Of a stretch of 64,000 bases of DNA, positions 37,159 to 49,897 are shown piece by piece. Location of the stretch: NCBI GenBank assembly GCA_008692225.1, contig VICG01000015.1, forward strand, positions 1,009,001 to 1,073,000. The letters are read 5' to 3'. The position numbers were made by a program, and so were the translations under genes. Under the pieces are notes generated by a model. It made no database searches and was not told the origin of the DNA. It worked only from the letters and a program-made list of their open reading frames with translations. The stretch is from Monilinia fructicola. Its lineage: Eukaryota; Ascomycota; Leotiomycetes; Helotiales; Sclerotiniaceae. Numbering within the stretch: position 1 is the stretch's first letter; every line of letters begins with the position of its first letter.

Positions 37159-40077
37159 TTACTCTGTTGCTTTCTTTTCCGTGTTATTTTGATGCTTATC
37201 CGAGCTGTTCCACTTGGAGAAGAGGCCACCGCTAGCTTTAGGACTGATGCTTCTTCCTCTTTCTGGCGTTGCTATGCTGTGTCGTCTAGTATGAGTTGAG
37301 CCCTGATCCCGATGACTATTTGGAATGGTTGGGCCTGGATGAAGAAGACTGCTGAGGAAGCTCGATGGTGGAGCTGGACGCTCCGTGGCGGCTTTTTGAA
37401 CACCAAAGTTGATGGCTGCGGTATCAACTCCATTACTGACTACTGTCGCATTAGAATTCCGACGGTGGACTCGTTGTGCGGCATCTTGAGCTTCCTTTTC
37501 TGCTAAATGTTCGCTTGGGAGTAAGATAGCTCGATCAAGTTCATATGGAAGACCACGGTGACGTCCACGAATTTGCATGGCGATGATGACAAGTTTTGAG
37601 ACTGTGTTGAACTCGGCGGACAACGAGGCATCAATTCCTGGGTATCCTAGACTCAGGCCGACTGTACCGTAGGCACTGACAATCTCAAACAAGACAGAAA
37701 ACATATTCATCGATGGGTCAGAACCTGAAAGGCGGCTACCTTCCGCGATTGAAATGATGAAGAAACCCAAGAAAATATACCACAGATCGAAAGACAGTTG
37801 TCTGCGAAGATGGGCTCCGACGTAAGATGGTTCGCCCTCGTCTTCGTTTTCTTCTGCTGGTGATCCATATATACCCAATGATTTCTCTTCATAAACGTTC
37901 GTTCGACGAACCGAAATAGCAATAGGAAGAACCGAAATGTACATCATAATCAGATAAGACACCTGAATAGCAGGATGAAGCTCGGCAAGATTGACAACTC
38001 CAAAACCAGCTGTTCTCGTGGAAGCAGCTTGAAACCAACCATCTAGGACGCGAATGTTCACAGGTAAATCTGTCACAGTCGGATTGCCAAGCTAAGGAAA
38101 GCTATCAGTAAATCATAACTTCGTGAGGGACGAAAGAACTTACATCGAGAATAATGAAGAACAACAAGTCCAACCCGTTCAATATAACAAGAATCCAGAA
38201 AAGCCACCATGTCGCTTTACTCGGGAAAAGAAGGGTGAAGCACCGACGGGGATGATCTAGTAGAAACCTCAGTTCCTCCCAAATCCCACTATTTCTCGGT
38301 ACCCACAGTGTGGTAACCCAAATGATGAATCTGAGCATAATGGGAAATCCGGTGTTGCCAATGATGATCAGAAACGACATCAGTAAGAGTGGCCAAATAG
38401 CTGTATTGAACGAGATCATGCTGTCCGGAGTGAGGGTATATCCAAGATCCGTAAAAGCAGAATTGGCAGTGAATATACTCCACCACACTCTACCTTGGCC
38501 AATTTGTTCTACTACTGAACCGTAAGTATTGTCGTTGAGGATCCAAGGCAATAGGCAAACAACAGCAAATATACTGAAGCCTATAAAATAACAAGAAAGA
38601 ATCAAAGCCAAGGATTTTAGCGATCTGTACTCAATCCCCCCAAGTTCTTCTCTCTGTTGCTCGGTAAGATCAACGAAGGCTGAATTACGACCGATGGTTG
38701 GCGCCCAGCTCAAATAAGGAGTTGGGTCCTCCTTTTCGCCAGTAAGGGCTGTTTTTATGCTTTGAAACGTCGGAGCCCTCGATCTCAATTTTGACATGAC
38801 AGCCCCATTTCCCTGAATCTCTGCACCGTCATTGCCATCGATGGTCTTGTTACGTCGAAATCTCATGACACCTTTGAGTGTAGAGCCTGCAGCTTTCACA
38901 TCATCAACCGCACGTTCAACCTTGGGATGCTGTGGCACTTCGATTGTAACATTGCGCTTCCTCGAGGGATAATGATCCTGCCAACGTATCTCTCCATTTA
39001 AAGTTCCCTCATCATTGCTTCCTCGTCGAGAATACGCAGAGCCCCTGCGAGATATTGTCCTGACGACGGCGTCCTCCTCTTCTTCCACGGTTTGTGGAGC
39101 TACACCAGCATCTGCATCTCTTGGTCCCGGGATTCGAAGGATGGTCCTATCCTCTGGGTTTCGTTGCCGTTCTAAAAAGGCAATGTGATCTTCATCCCGG
39201 CGACGAACCGGTAATCGCAACTCTTTATCAGCCATTCCATTGCTCATCTTTACTTGATCGGCAAACTTTATTTGCGTCTGGTGAGCATTGGGACTAGTGT
39301 CGTTTGCCGTTTCCGTACTTGATATATTGCTGCTTCCCGAGCCATTGATACCCTCTGCATTGTTCATGGCCTTCTCTTCCTCAATTGCCAGTTGGATATC
39401 CTCGAAAGCCCCCCGATCATTGTGCATACCATTCGCTCGTGTTGCACCATGCATTACAACAATATTTCTGCCATTGACGCCTCTCTCTTCATCCACAGTA
39501 TCTCTTCCACTTGTCTTCGATTTCGAAAAGGATTTGGCAATGCTCCTTCGATTCTTTTTGTTCTGGGCAGCAATGTGCTGGAATCGCTTTTCGAACCAGT
39601 ACAATCGGAGAAAGACGACGAAAGAATTGATCGTGATCGGATTCGTAAATATCGGGAGTAGGTATAGAACAGTTTGCTGCCATGTGTTTAACTCATTGAT
39701 ATTGATGGTGTTCAATCCACTTTGGGTTGCACCACCACTTGCGAAGAATAGAGCATCTATGTAAGCAATTTCTCCTCGAATATATAAACAAAGAGAGCCG
39801 AGGAGCGTTATCCCAATGATCCAGAAATCTATTCACGGCATAAAATTAGCACCGTCACACCATGCGGACATTTCCATTTGGTTACCCGAGTCTTTCTGTA
39901 CTTACAGTGTACTGTGATGAAATTGAAATGAGGACTTTTCGATATAAAAGACGGCTTGAGGGCCGCGATTTGATGCCATAGTTCCAGGAGAAGAGTGAAC
40001 ATCTTGGCAGCTTTGGAAGGAGAGCCAGAAGGACTTGTGTTATCAGCGCTTCGCGATGCGCGTGTGGAAGATATCAA
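37159..40077 (-). CDS. trk1: Trk-type potassium transporter
   Basis: Plasma-membrane K+ uptake protein of the fungal TRK/HKT family. Exons on the minus strand: 40077 (or 40002)-39906, 39828-38144 and 38091-37159. This gives 929 residues from the upstream ATG or 904 from MFTLLLELWHQ; the choice is unresolved. The conserved opening SPHFNFITVHY spans intron 1. The four pore loops can be placed at GGATQSGLNT, SAFTDLGYTLTP, ASTRTAGFGVV and SAYGTVGLSLGYPG. The second intron interrupts LDLGNPTV just before pore loop 3. A cytosolic loop of roughly 300 residues, rich in Arg, Ser and acidic residues, lies between the first and second pore units, as is typical of fungal Trk. The tail is Ser/Pro-rich. 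No frame problems. Confidence 0.95.
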
Positions 40078-41505
40078 AAATATCCTCTACTGGGTTCCGA
40101 CGAATATCTGAAATGCCCGTTTACACACAAATGCATTATATTTGGGTCGCAGACCCAAGGAAGTCACGAAGGACGTCTGTGAAAGACTCCTCGGACGGTA
40201 TGCTGTATAATATTTCACAGTGGCGAAGCAAAAGGAGAAAGACGTTTCCGAGGTTTGAAAAATGACGAAGTCCACCGGAAAATGGTCTTTGTTGAATTTA
40301 AGTTTTGGTCAAGACTTGGCGAGAAATTACAATGGGTGTAATTATTCTTTAGCTTTGTTCCAAGATTCTTTAAAACCACTTGTAATGAATGCACTGATTG
40401 AACAATTGTCTGAGAGATGTCCTTGTGAAATTGGGAAGAGGATAATTCGACAGACAGGTCAAAAGGGGATCGATCTCTAAGTATTATACAAGTATATATG
40501 ATAAGATAAGAACATGAATGGATGGGGCACAAGGAAAAGGAGAGGAGGATGAAGAGGAGGAGGAGGAAGAGGAGGAGGAAGAGGAGGAGGAAGGGGGAGA
40601 AGACGCAGACGCGGAAGCAGACGCAGAAGGAGAAGAAAGGAGAAAGGAGAAAGGAGAAGCGGATGACGAGATATTCGAGAAGAATATGTACAGCAAGTAG
40701 GTAAGTAAGTATATACAAGGGAAAAGGAGTGAAGGAAAAAAAATAAAGTTTTTCCGTCGGCCAGCTAGAACGGATGTTGGGTTATGTTGGTTTATGTGAT
40801 AGATAGCTATTAGGAATAATTAGGAAGAGGAAGAGGAATAGGAGTCCACATGGCTTATTAACCCTTTAACCATCTAGTCTTCTAAGTTCTAACCTCATGC
40901 AAGTAGCTTTCCATAGTACTGTACATCTATCTATATGGAGTCCATCCATCCATCCATCCATCCAATATTCATCCGTAGAGCAGATACAAGTAGATTATTG
41001 ACAGAATAAATTTATTTTCTTCTTCCCTGTCACGTTAACCCACTAGTACAGTACAGTAGATAACAGATGATGCTACATGTACTGTACAGCAAATAACATC
41101 ATTCTTGCATGCTTTAGTCACAGAGATCTTCATCCTTCGAACCAATGATTAGATGACGGCGGCTAATTTTAACGCGATGCATCCATCCATCCATTCATCC
41201 ACCCATCCATTCATTCATTCATTCATTCATTCATTTCATTCCATTATTCCTTGAAGCTTCGTTTGTTTCTATTTACTGTAGCCGGAGTTCTGCAGTACCC
41301 GTGGACTGTCTAATCAGAGCCAAAGAAGAATAATTACTCTTTCTATACAGTAACCTTAGGTCTTAGGTAGGTATTCCAACATCCATGACATTATCATCAA
41401 TTAATCAATAGTGGAAATGGCGATGCCCTTTAGATGAGCCTCTCTTGAGTCTTGATCCTTTCTTGCTCTCATAACTTCGGATGATTTAATATTGTAAAAG
41501 CTAAT

Positions 41506-41536
41506 GTTCACGTTCACGTTCACGTTCACGTTCACG
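41506..41536. repeat. GTTCAC hexamer array
   Basis: Five tandem copies of GTTCAC, leading into a palindromic AT-rich block. Confidence 0.9.
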
Positions 41537-41809
41537 ATAAAGTTGACGTTAACGTTAATATATTAACTTTAACATTAATCATGATTAATGTCAACTCCAC
41601 GAACCTCCAGTTTATTAGTTTGCTTACTTGGTAGTAAATTGGTACCCCCTTATGATAGGATCATTTTGTTTTGTTTACTGTCCTTGCTTGCAACTTGCAC
41701 ACTGGCACTGGACCACATTCGGAGATAATATCCTACCTGACTGTACTTGTACCTATTACATGATGAAACGCTTGCAGATCTCTTGACCATGACTACGCTG
41801 TACAATGAT

Positions 41810-41861
41810 ACATCAGTACATCAGTACATCAGTACATCTATCAGTACATCAGTACATCAGA
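41810..41861. repeat. ACATCAGT octamer array
   Basis: About six tandem copies of ACATCAGT with one short interruption (ACATCTATCAGT). Confidence 0.9.
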
Positions 41862-43308
41862 CTAGCAGACAAGGAATCATCGGATTGTGAAGGGTGCATA
41901 GTGCGTTGCTTAGCCTGTGAGTATCCATGGATCCGTGGATACATCCTTGGATACATTGTTGATTACTCAAGGACTGTAAGTCTGTAACCCAAGCAATTTA
42001 ATTAGTACATACTTTGCTGTAAGTATATTGTGGCTTACTCACTCCATCGTTGTGAAGAAAATTTGAGAGACGACTTTTGATCTGGTGCATGCCATGTATC
42101 GTACCCATACCGTATACAGTGGCCACTGACCAACCTACAGTACTAGGTACAGAATTTAATCACATCCACTGCACCACGCATCGTGAACAGGAATCTCGCT
42201 TTCTCCTATTGGCTTCCTTTTCGTCGTTGCATATTCACCCAGCACCTCAACCGTCTACTGACTCTACTCCGTACCTAGGTAGCATAAAGAAGTCCCTAGC
42301 TGGGTAGTAGGTACGTATCCATGAATACGTACAACCAACACATTCACATCACATCACATCATATCACACCATAATTACTTACCATCTAAGATATCTCATC
42401 TTACCCCATACCATAATCCAGATAGATTCCGATAGACCCAATTGAACACAGCATCAACATAACATCTTACCATCCCAAATCATCCTCCGTACAACCATGG
42501 CCCTCCAATTACCCACCGCAGTTCAGATACAGTACAATATTAATCTTATACCATTTCAAATAGAACTACCAAAGTCATGAATCTCGAATTACTCACACCC
42601 ATCCATCTCATGGCCACAATCAAGCCAGCACTTCAAGCTAAGAACATCGACTTCGAGGCTTGAAATTCTCCACCACCGCATGCACAAGGTGATGGCCTCT
42701 AATATTCTTGGCGCCGTTTTAGTCCTGGGGAAGTAGCAAGACTAAGCATCTCATATAACCTGGGATATATCACACCGAATGGTTTTGTTGAAGAGCCTTC
42801 ATGTTGCATCCCCAATGATCATTTAGGTGCGTATACCTAGAAGAGTCAGTGAGGCCGCCAATCACAAAATTTCTCGAACACGTTCCAAAGTACTGTCGAG
42901 CAAAGGCATTTATCTGTCTATTCGCAATTTCCTCGCTATCCCTTCAATCGGCTCGATAAAACATATCCACGGATACCGTATACCAACAACCGCGGCGTCT
43001 ATTTTGTACGGAGTAAGGCTGATCTGATTTCTTGGCATTTGATATGCTTTTCAGATTGGGTTGCTTCTCGTATGTTTGGAATGCAAATAACGTATGAACG
43101 ACCATTCATTTACAAAAGAAAAATTCAATAAGGTTAGAACTAAATGGAACGGCAAGTAAAATCTAACTCCACTGTTATCTCAAAACAGATCATTCCTTAT
43201 CAACGCTCCATCCCATATATTCTCAACTTATTATATCCATCTTGTCTCACACTCTCATGCTGCCAACATTAATCTTATATCCTGGTCTTCGCGTTCGTTT
43301 GGTACCGT

Positions 43309-45126
43309 TCAACCAGCTACAATTGTATCCGGACTTTCAACATCAAGTTGCATGCCATGCCCATCATCATCCTCAATCTCGCGGCGTTCCAACCCCCCAT
43401 CAACAACTGCTGCTTCCAATCTTCGCAACTGAATCTTATCATCCAACCTAATCGCTTCCTTTGCCAAACCACGAACGCCTTCGAAAATCACACCCGACCT
43501 TTCCCATGCCAAAAGTCCAGGCTTTCCACTAGCCCTTTGAACGAAGACAACTTCATGTTTCCCCATTCCCCATGCAGGAGGACTATATCCGACAGATCCT
43601 TCCTCTCCATCAAACACCGTTACCGCGACTCTTCTTCGCTTCGTGCCATCCTTTTCTCCTTCGATTTGCTCACTCTCCGATATCGCATTGGCATAATATC
43701 GCAACGCGGCTTCAGGTCCAGGCAACCAACACAATTGACAAAAATCAATAATCTTCTCCTTACTCAATTGGTGCTTCGAACTCTTCTTCCTCAATGCTGT
43801 TGCAACAAAACTCAAGAGCCCAACTGGAGAATCGCAAAGCGCATAAGCCAGCGTGTTTGGTTCTCTCAAACCAATGGTTCCCACGGCCCCATATCTCATC
43901 TTCCTCTTCTTCCCTCCCAATAACGACAGTCTCGTCGACAACTTCTGCTCCCCCGTCCCAACCTGCCGTCTTAAATTCCTCCAATCTCCTTCCTCATACC
44001 CCCAGGCCCCTGCGTGAAAAAACAAGGCCACCTTCCACCTAACCCAATCCCAAACCCCCTCTTTCACATTCGGAACTGCCCATCTAGGCTCAATCAAATG
44101 AACCCCTCTACACCCCTCTCCCTCCCCTATTTCCCTCCCCAAATAATAATCCACCTCCCCTCCCTTCTCCCTCCCGGATCCCATCATCGACGCTATGTAG
44201 TATTTGTATCCTAGCCTCTTCATCAACTGCTCAAACAACCTCGCAGTCTCTTTCATCACATTTCCTCTAGATTCCGGTATTTCATCACTAAACCCAGTTC
44301 CCGGAATCGATGGCATCACAACATCGAAAGCCTGCTTGTGTTCCTGTCGCTGTGCACCCTCTCCCCCAACCTCCGGCTCACATAACTCCTTGACCAAAGT
44401 CTCAAAGTCCAAACCCAAATTACTACTAGGAAAACTAGGAACCAATAAAAGCGGAACGGCATCCGCGCGCGGACTGCGCCGGTGTAGAAAATGAATGCGC
44501 ACCGTTCGATCCGATGCCTTTTGCGCATGGGCATGAGGATTTCCACTGGCGTTGGCGTGGGCAGTGGACTCGGGAGTCGCAAATGCGGTGCGATACTGCG
44601 GATATGTCGTATTATAATAAGATTCCCTCATCCGCCAGGAATAGTCTTCTAGCCTTTGCGGGTGCAGGTATTAGCTTTCTTCTCGTCGCTTTGCCTCTTG
44701 ACTGCCCTCCATCTCAACATAGCATGATAGACGAGCAGATTTAGACAGACGGTGCATACCAATAGTCCACCAACCCCTCAATCTCCCTCTTGGTCACCAC
44801 CCCTTCCCCGTTCAATTCCTCCCCCCCTTCCTCCCCGTCTAGATCACTCTTCCCCCCATCCGCCTCTTCCCCAGGCCGTTCATGCGGCAGCCGAGTCAAC
44901 TCCAACTTCTTCTTCGTCAAATCAAGATATTTCGAACTAACCTGCAACACCATCCCATCAGCCCCATCCATCGCACTCTCTCCCGTGCCATGCATGCACC
45001 CCAAGCCCAGCCCAGCCCAGCCAACGCCAATCCCCAACTCGGATTCCAACCCAGTCTATGAACACGAACAGGTAATCTTCAAAGCGCACTCACATGGATC
45101 CGATATTTCTTCACCACCTCCTCAGC
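43309..45126 (-). CDS. epoxide-hydrolase-like alpha/beta hydrolase, catalytic residues apparently lost (5' end uncertain)
   Basis: Resembles microsomal-type epoxide hydrolases. Exons on the minus strand: about 45126-45094 (start not found), 44941-44760 and 44653-43309. Joined, the N-terminal EHN-like segment reads VVKKYRIH, then VSSKYLDLTKKKLELTRLP, and later EIEGLVDYWLEDYSWRM. The hydrolase core follows with VPLLLVPSFPSS in place of the HGxP oxyanion region and DVVMPSIPGTGFSDE matching the family's PDLPGFGFS element. The nucleophile elbow, usually GGDWG, reads ASMMGSGRE, so the Asp is absent. The catalytic His segment near the end reads RASGKPGLLAWER. The central region is Gly/Glu-rich. It may be a pseudoenzyme or a divergent hydrolase. 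No ATG was found upstream of the first exon in frame. Confidence 0.72.
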
Positions 45127-46378
45127 CCCCGTCCCCGTCCCCGTCCCCGCCCCCGCAGTATCTCCAGCACCCGCCGTCCCACCGCCAAGCCCCGTATCTA
45201 CCCCCTTTCCATCACGCGATTCAAAAATATCCAAATAGCAAAATCTGCAAGATGCAATCTTGAATATCGTGCTCAGCTCTACCCATGGAGATAGAGATAG
45301 AAATAGAGATAGAAATAGAGATAGGTACAGATGTAGAGATAAAAGTAACAAAAGCAACAGCAAAAGCGACCGAGACCGAAACCGAGAACCCCCCCCTGCC
45401 CTTCACTCCCAGCACCAACAAACCCCAAACGTGACCGCCCAGCAAACTCGCGCGCGCGCGCGCACGCGTAACCTCAACCGACCCGCGACAAACAATTGCA
45501 ACCCCCCCTCACGTGCCAATCCCCACGCAGCCCAGAGCGCCCAAGACCGAAACCAAAAGCACACGAGTAACGACGCGCGCGTAATGCGTAATGCGTAATG
45601 CGTCAGCCCCAAGACCTCACACGATCGATATGCGAAGCACGCCGAGCGCAAAAGACGGGCGATGGCCGCGCCGCGAGCTGGGGTGCGGCGCTTGCGCCAC
45701 GGAAACGCCACAGACGAGTGGCGGAAATGCGCATCGAGTCGAGCCCCCGCGCAGGCAAGCCGAGCCGAGCCGAGCCAAGCACCGCCACACTCCCTGCTCT
45801 TTGCACCCAGCACGTCGGGGATGAGAATGCGTCGAGCGTGGCGCGGGCGCAGAGACGCATGGCCGCGGAGAGAAAGCGGGAGGTAATGGGGGGAAGAGTG
45901 ACGGGGATCGGAAGAGGTGAGGGGGTCCAGGAACATTGCCGGTGTCTCTTGGTGCCCGGTGCACAGCCACATGGATGCGCTCTTGCATAATTACTTTCCA
46001 GATGGACGGATGATCATCCCTCGAAAACATTTGGGCTTCGGGTTTGATGTGCAGGGAGGGGTGTTCATATCATAGGATGAGATGATCCATGTTCTACTGA
46101 GTGCGGCGCTTGCACCATGGAAGGAAAGGCCCGGGGCAAAGATTGTTCTCTCTCGTCCGATTTCAGCAAACTCAAAATGACTCTTTATTTGTACCACATA
46201 TTTCATGTGACTAACCTAGTTTCTTGTCTTTCCCTCTATACGCCAACGCTGAAGGAAATTATGCCTGTAAGTGCTCATGTCATTGCCAAATTACATGGAT
46301 GTTTGCAAACAAGTTTTGCGCCTACTTTCTTGTACAACACAACTGCACATTATTCTAAATCTAACGTACGCCGATCCC
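45127..46378. other. GC- and CpG-rich intergenic region
   Basis: 45.4-45.9 kb is markedly GC-rich for this window (a CG dinucleotide run at about 45449-45468 and CCGAG repeats near 45762). All frames are open in it, so the small Arg/Ala/Pro-rich frames are not credible. A 22-bp direct repeat occurs at 45683-45704 and 46101-46122. Confidence 0.45.
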
Positions 46379-49300
46379 TCATATGATCGCACTTCTACCC
46401 CCCAACGGTGATTCATTTCTTGTAGATCCCCCTGTTCCAGTCCTCACGATACCTCCTCCAACACCGCCAGTTCCCTGCTGAGCTGGAGCCGTACCACCCT
46501 GTGTCACACCTCTTAAATTCATGCTACCAAGCCTACTCACAATATTACTACCTACAGCATCAACTGCACCTCTCGGGGAACTAAATGTAGGCCCATGTGC
46601 CGCCACTTCTTGCACCCTGAATAGTTTGATAGCCGTACCATTCCAAACGCCTATTGTACCCTTGGCAACCTGCATTTCGGATGTGAAGACGAACGACCAG
46701 AGTAGGGATTCGTACCAACCAAGTGATAGAGGTGTCCACTCAAAGGAGTGAATGCGAATAGCAGTGGTCTCTATTCCTCGTATTTCGGCTCTTGAAATCG
46801 TGCGGAGAATATTAGTGGAAGGGACATCGGAAGGATTGTTAGAATTCGAGAGCAGCGAATCAACTTGGTCAATTAGAGTTAAAATTGTATGGAGTGGGAG
46901 TTCGGGAAGCCAAGTTTCTATCCATTGAGGCGTAGGCTCGAAGGCACCACTTGATGAGAAAGCCGCGTAGCTGCTTAAGCTTGTTGTGCTATTGTGCCTT
47001 GAAAATGTGGGCATACCAGCTATTCCCAGTTAGTAACTTGCATTCGACAACACAGTGCAAAAATTAAGAAACTTACCAGGCATCTTCCCCCTGGCCTTTT
47101 CTGACATTCCCCGTAGCTGCGCCGGGACTGTATCGTCAATACTAGAAGATACAGATGAAGCCCTTGAAGGATGTTCTGTGGGTGTTGATGCTGCTGGAGT
47201 AGAACGTTCCTCGCCGTCACTATCTTCATCTTCATCGTCTCCAATGGCAAACGTATCCTCTTCCGGCACATTACTAAGTGCCGAAGATCCTCGCGGATGA
47301 CTTATAGATGGACTCCGCATGCTGTCTGCGGAGCCTCTTCCACTATCTAAATCTCCTAATTCGGCTAGGCGCTCTTTCTTTCGCCTGTTTCTTCTCTCTA
47401 TCTCTTCCTGGCCACTCTCCAAAGTAAAATGCCGTAATGCTAACTCGAGGTCAGTTGAAACATCAACGTAAGATGAATGATTCTATACCTTCAAATTTCT
47501 TCTTGTTCCTCACAATGGCGTACACAAAATTGGGGTTTTCTGGATGACTTATTAGCATTCGACTTTTACTAAAGAGATATTAATAATTAAGCAACTCACT
47601 AGGGTATTGATGCTCAATAATAGCATTCATGCTCTCTAACAGAGACTGAAGGAGATCGTGATTGCTATCATTCGATAGCAGGAACCCTGGTGATGACATC
47701 GATGCAAATAGTTGCAGGAGTTTTGAAGAAGTAGACGCGTTGATATTTTCCAGATAAGCAGCAATGTTATTTATTACAGCTAGCAACGCTGGGTAAATTG
47801 CTGTGAGTTTTCCTTGACTTGTTGTTATTATGTTGTAAATGGACTATTGTTGGTCAGTAACGTCAACAAACCAACATCTTCAGACTACTTACTTGAATAA
47901 GAAAATCGGCATATGTTCCGTTGAACGACAGAAGTCTGATACTTGGTGGTAAAGTGTCTTGGGCTTCAAATCGTTTGTTCAAATTCTTGCCAAAATTTGG
48001 CTCAACACTCAAGGTCTGCAAGATGAAAATACACATCCGTACAACTCCTTGCTTGGATGCATCTAGTCTGTATTCGAGAGAATAGAATACAATCAGAATA
48101 ACAAAATCATGTGATCGATCCGTGTCAATCAAGAAAGATCTGAATCGTTTATTGCACTGGGTAATTTCCCAGAAAAGCATAATCATCTCTGAAGCACATT
48201 TGGCGTATGATTGGTTTCCGGGAATATAGGAAGTAGTAGCGTTCATAGGCTGATTCAAAATCCTTGTCATTCCATCTACAATGAACTGAAAATCTTGGGG
48301 TCTGTGTAAACGACCAAGGAAATGACGAAAATAATCTGATATTGTTAGTTGAGCTCCACAGATAGAACAGTGACAAGTCTTTACTTTTCTTAGTTTGAGC
48401 TGGACCAGATTCGGGGATTGGATATAAGAGAATGGCAAGCAAAAACTACAGATTCGAGTGTTAGATTTCAAATCCAACAAATGGTATACCGACTGACCTG
48501 CAATGCATATGTGACTAGGATCTGCTTCGGATCTTTGAAGACTTGTACGTTATATGGTACTTGCCATTTTGCCGGATTGTATTTCAAGGTCTGAATAGAA
48601 GTTAGTATGAATATACGAATTAACACAATATAACCTTACGGTATTCAGGAGAGAACACAACACTGATAGCACAACCTGCTTCTCTGGACAAGTCGCAATA
48701 TATGTGATGGCTTTCACACCTTGTACAGGAAGTAAGTTGGCCGACATATACATGCTCTGACTGGTTAAAGTCAAGAGCAACCTTAAAATCTCGGTGCGGT
48801 TATTCTCGAACTCTTTACTTGTCCCGCACGGTGTATTGCATCCTACTCCGCTTTGCCAGATGGCATATGATACTTTGTTCTTGGAGTTTTGTGGCTTTGG
48901 AAGGGTAAAGTCTGCAAAGAAGAGCAGATCGATCAATGTGTCGATCAATTCTTCTGCCAGAGGCTTAACTTCTTCAAATTCTTGCGCCGCGGCTTCAATT
49001 TTTTGTAATTCTTCCTGGGACTCATCGAATATCACGTCTCGGGCCAGAGCTGCCTTGCTATAACACATTTAGTTACTGATTCGATACATTTTGATCTGCG
49101 ACTAGGTACCGTGTCCGTTTTCTCCTCACACCCCAAAAGAATGTCTCTTCCCATGATTGTAATTTCTCCGCTTCATATACGTATGGTAGAATGCGCGTGA
49201 GAATTCGAATGCAATTCAATGCATCTCTTTCCGGGGCAAATTCCGGATGAGGGAAGGAGGGGTGATGGCGGAGAACAAACAGTCGACTTGTTATTGCTAA

Positions 49301-49557
49301 AATTAGAGTTTCTAGATTCTCCAATGCCGTATCGCGAGTTCTTCGAATATCTGCCGGAGAGAAGAGACTGAAGATATCTTCCGTGGATTCTGGTAGCTCC
49401 CAAAACTAAACCAGGCTCAATCAGTAACACCACTACTACTGAAGAGATGCGATCAGCTTACAGAAGCCCAGTATGGGTCATCGGCAGGAATAATCTTGTC
49501 TTCTGAAAGCCTGAAGATACCCTTCTTAAACACTAATTTTGAGTCGGAGGCTCCCAT
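46379..49557 (-). CDS. hid1: HID1 family protein (Ftp105-like)
   Basis: Peripheral Golgi protein of the HID1 family (S. pombe Ftp105), acting in trans-Golgi and secretory trafficking and in recruiting a ubiquitin protease in fission yeast. Ten exons on the minus strand: 49557-49462, 49405-49110, 49057-48640, 48590-48498, 48445-48385, 48335-47893, 47843-47600, 47539-47489, 47439-47077 and 47019-46379. They join in frame to 901 residues. The start MGASDSKLVFKKGIFRLSED carries an N-myristoylation-type Gly2 and is diagnostic. Other family blocks are DPYWASFWELPES, ETFFWGVRRKRTR, LAEELIDTLIDLLFF and NPNFVYAIVRNKKKFE. The acidic/Ser-rich segment near residue 600 and C-terminal WIETWLPELPLHTILTL also fit. 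Clean frame. Confidence 0.95.
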
Positions 49558-49897
49558 CCTTGATTGTGTGTTGCATCTGGAGTGTAATTGTTGTTCGAAG
49601 TGTAAATGTAAATGAAAGTGTTATTAAATGTTCTAGATTGATTGACGAAGCTTCTTTGATAAGGTTGCTCTTAATCTTCACGTGCTAGCTAGTAAGATTC
49701 ACAAGTCTCACCAAACCAAACCATGAATTTCTTAACCTACAAAATCAAGTCTTACAAGTATTATAATGATTTAAGCAAACAGACAAATCATCCGGGGTAA
49801 CTTTTTGGCTGAATCGTTGAAATTGCGGGTACAAGTAAAGCAAGCTAACGCGGGGAAGAAGGGGTATCTATATCCGAAATCCACTATGTCTAAAGTC
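49558..49897. other. short intergenic region
   Basis: 340 bases between the HID1 start and the POM34 stop. It must hold the HID1 promoter and the POM34 3' end. Nothing distinctive seen. Confidence 0.4.

Larger units (their letters stand above)
40078..43308. other. gene-free interval rich in microsatellites
   Basis: No gene supported. Includes a purine GAGGAG/GAAGAG tract (about 40535-40660) that creates poly-Glu and poly-Ser frames, CATC and CATT tracts (about 40942-40964 and 41180-41235), a hexamer array, an octamer array, nested palindromes at 41.55-41.59 kb and ACCTAGGT at 42273-42280. Confidence 0.5.

Noticed and set aside
40484..40704. Overlapping poly-Glu and poly-Ser frames
   Set aside because: All derive from the GAGGAG purine tract, read on both strands.
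45403..46030. Several Arg/Ala/Pro-rich open frames on both strands
   Set aside because: GC-rich DNA lacks stop codons, so frames are open by chance. No motif or splice support.
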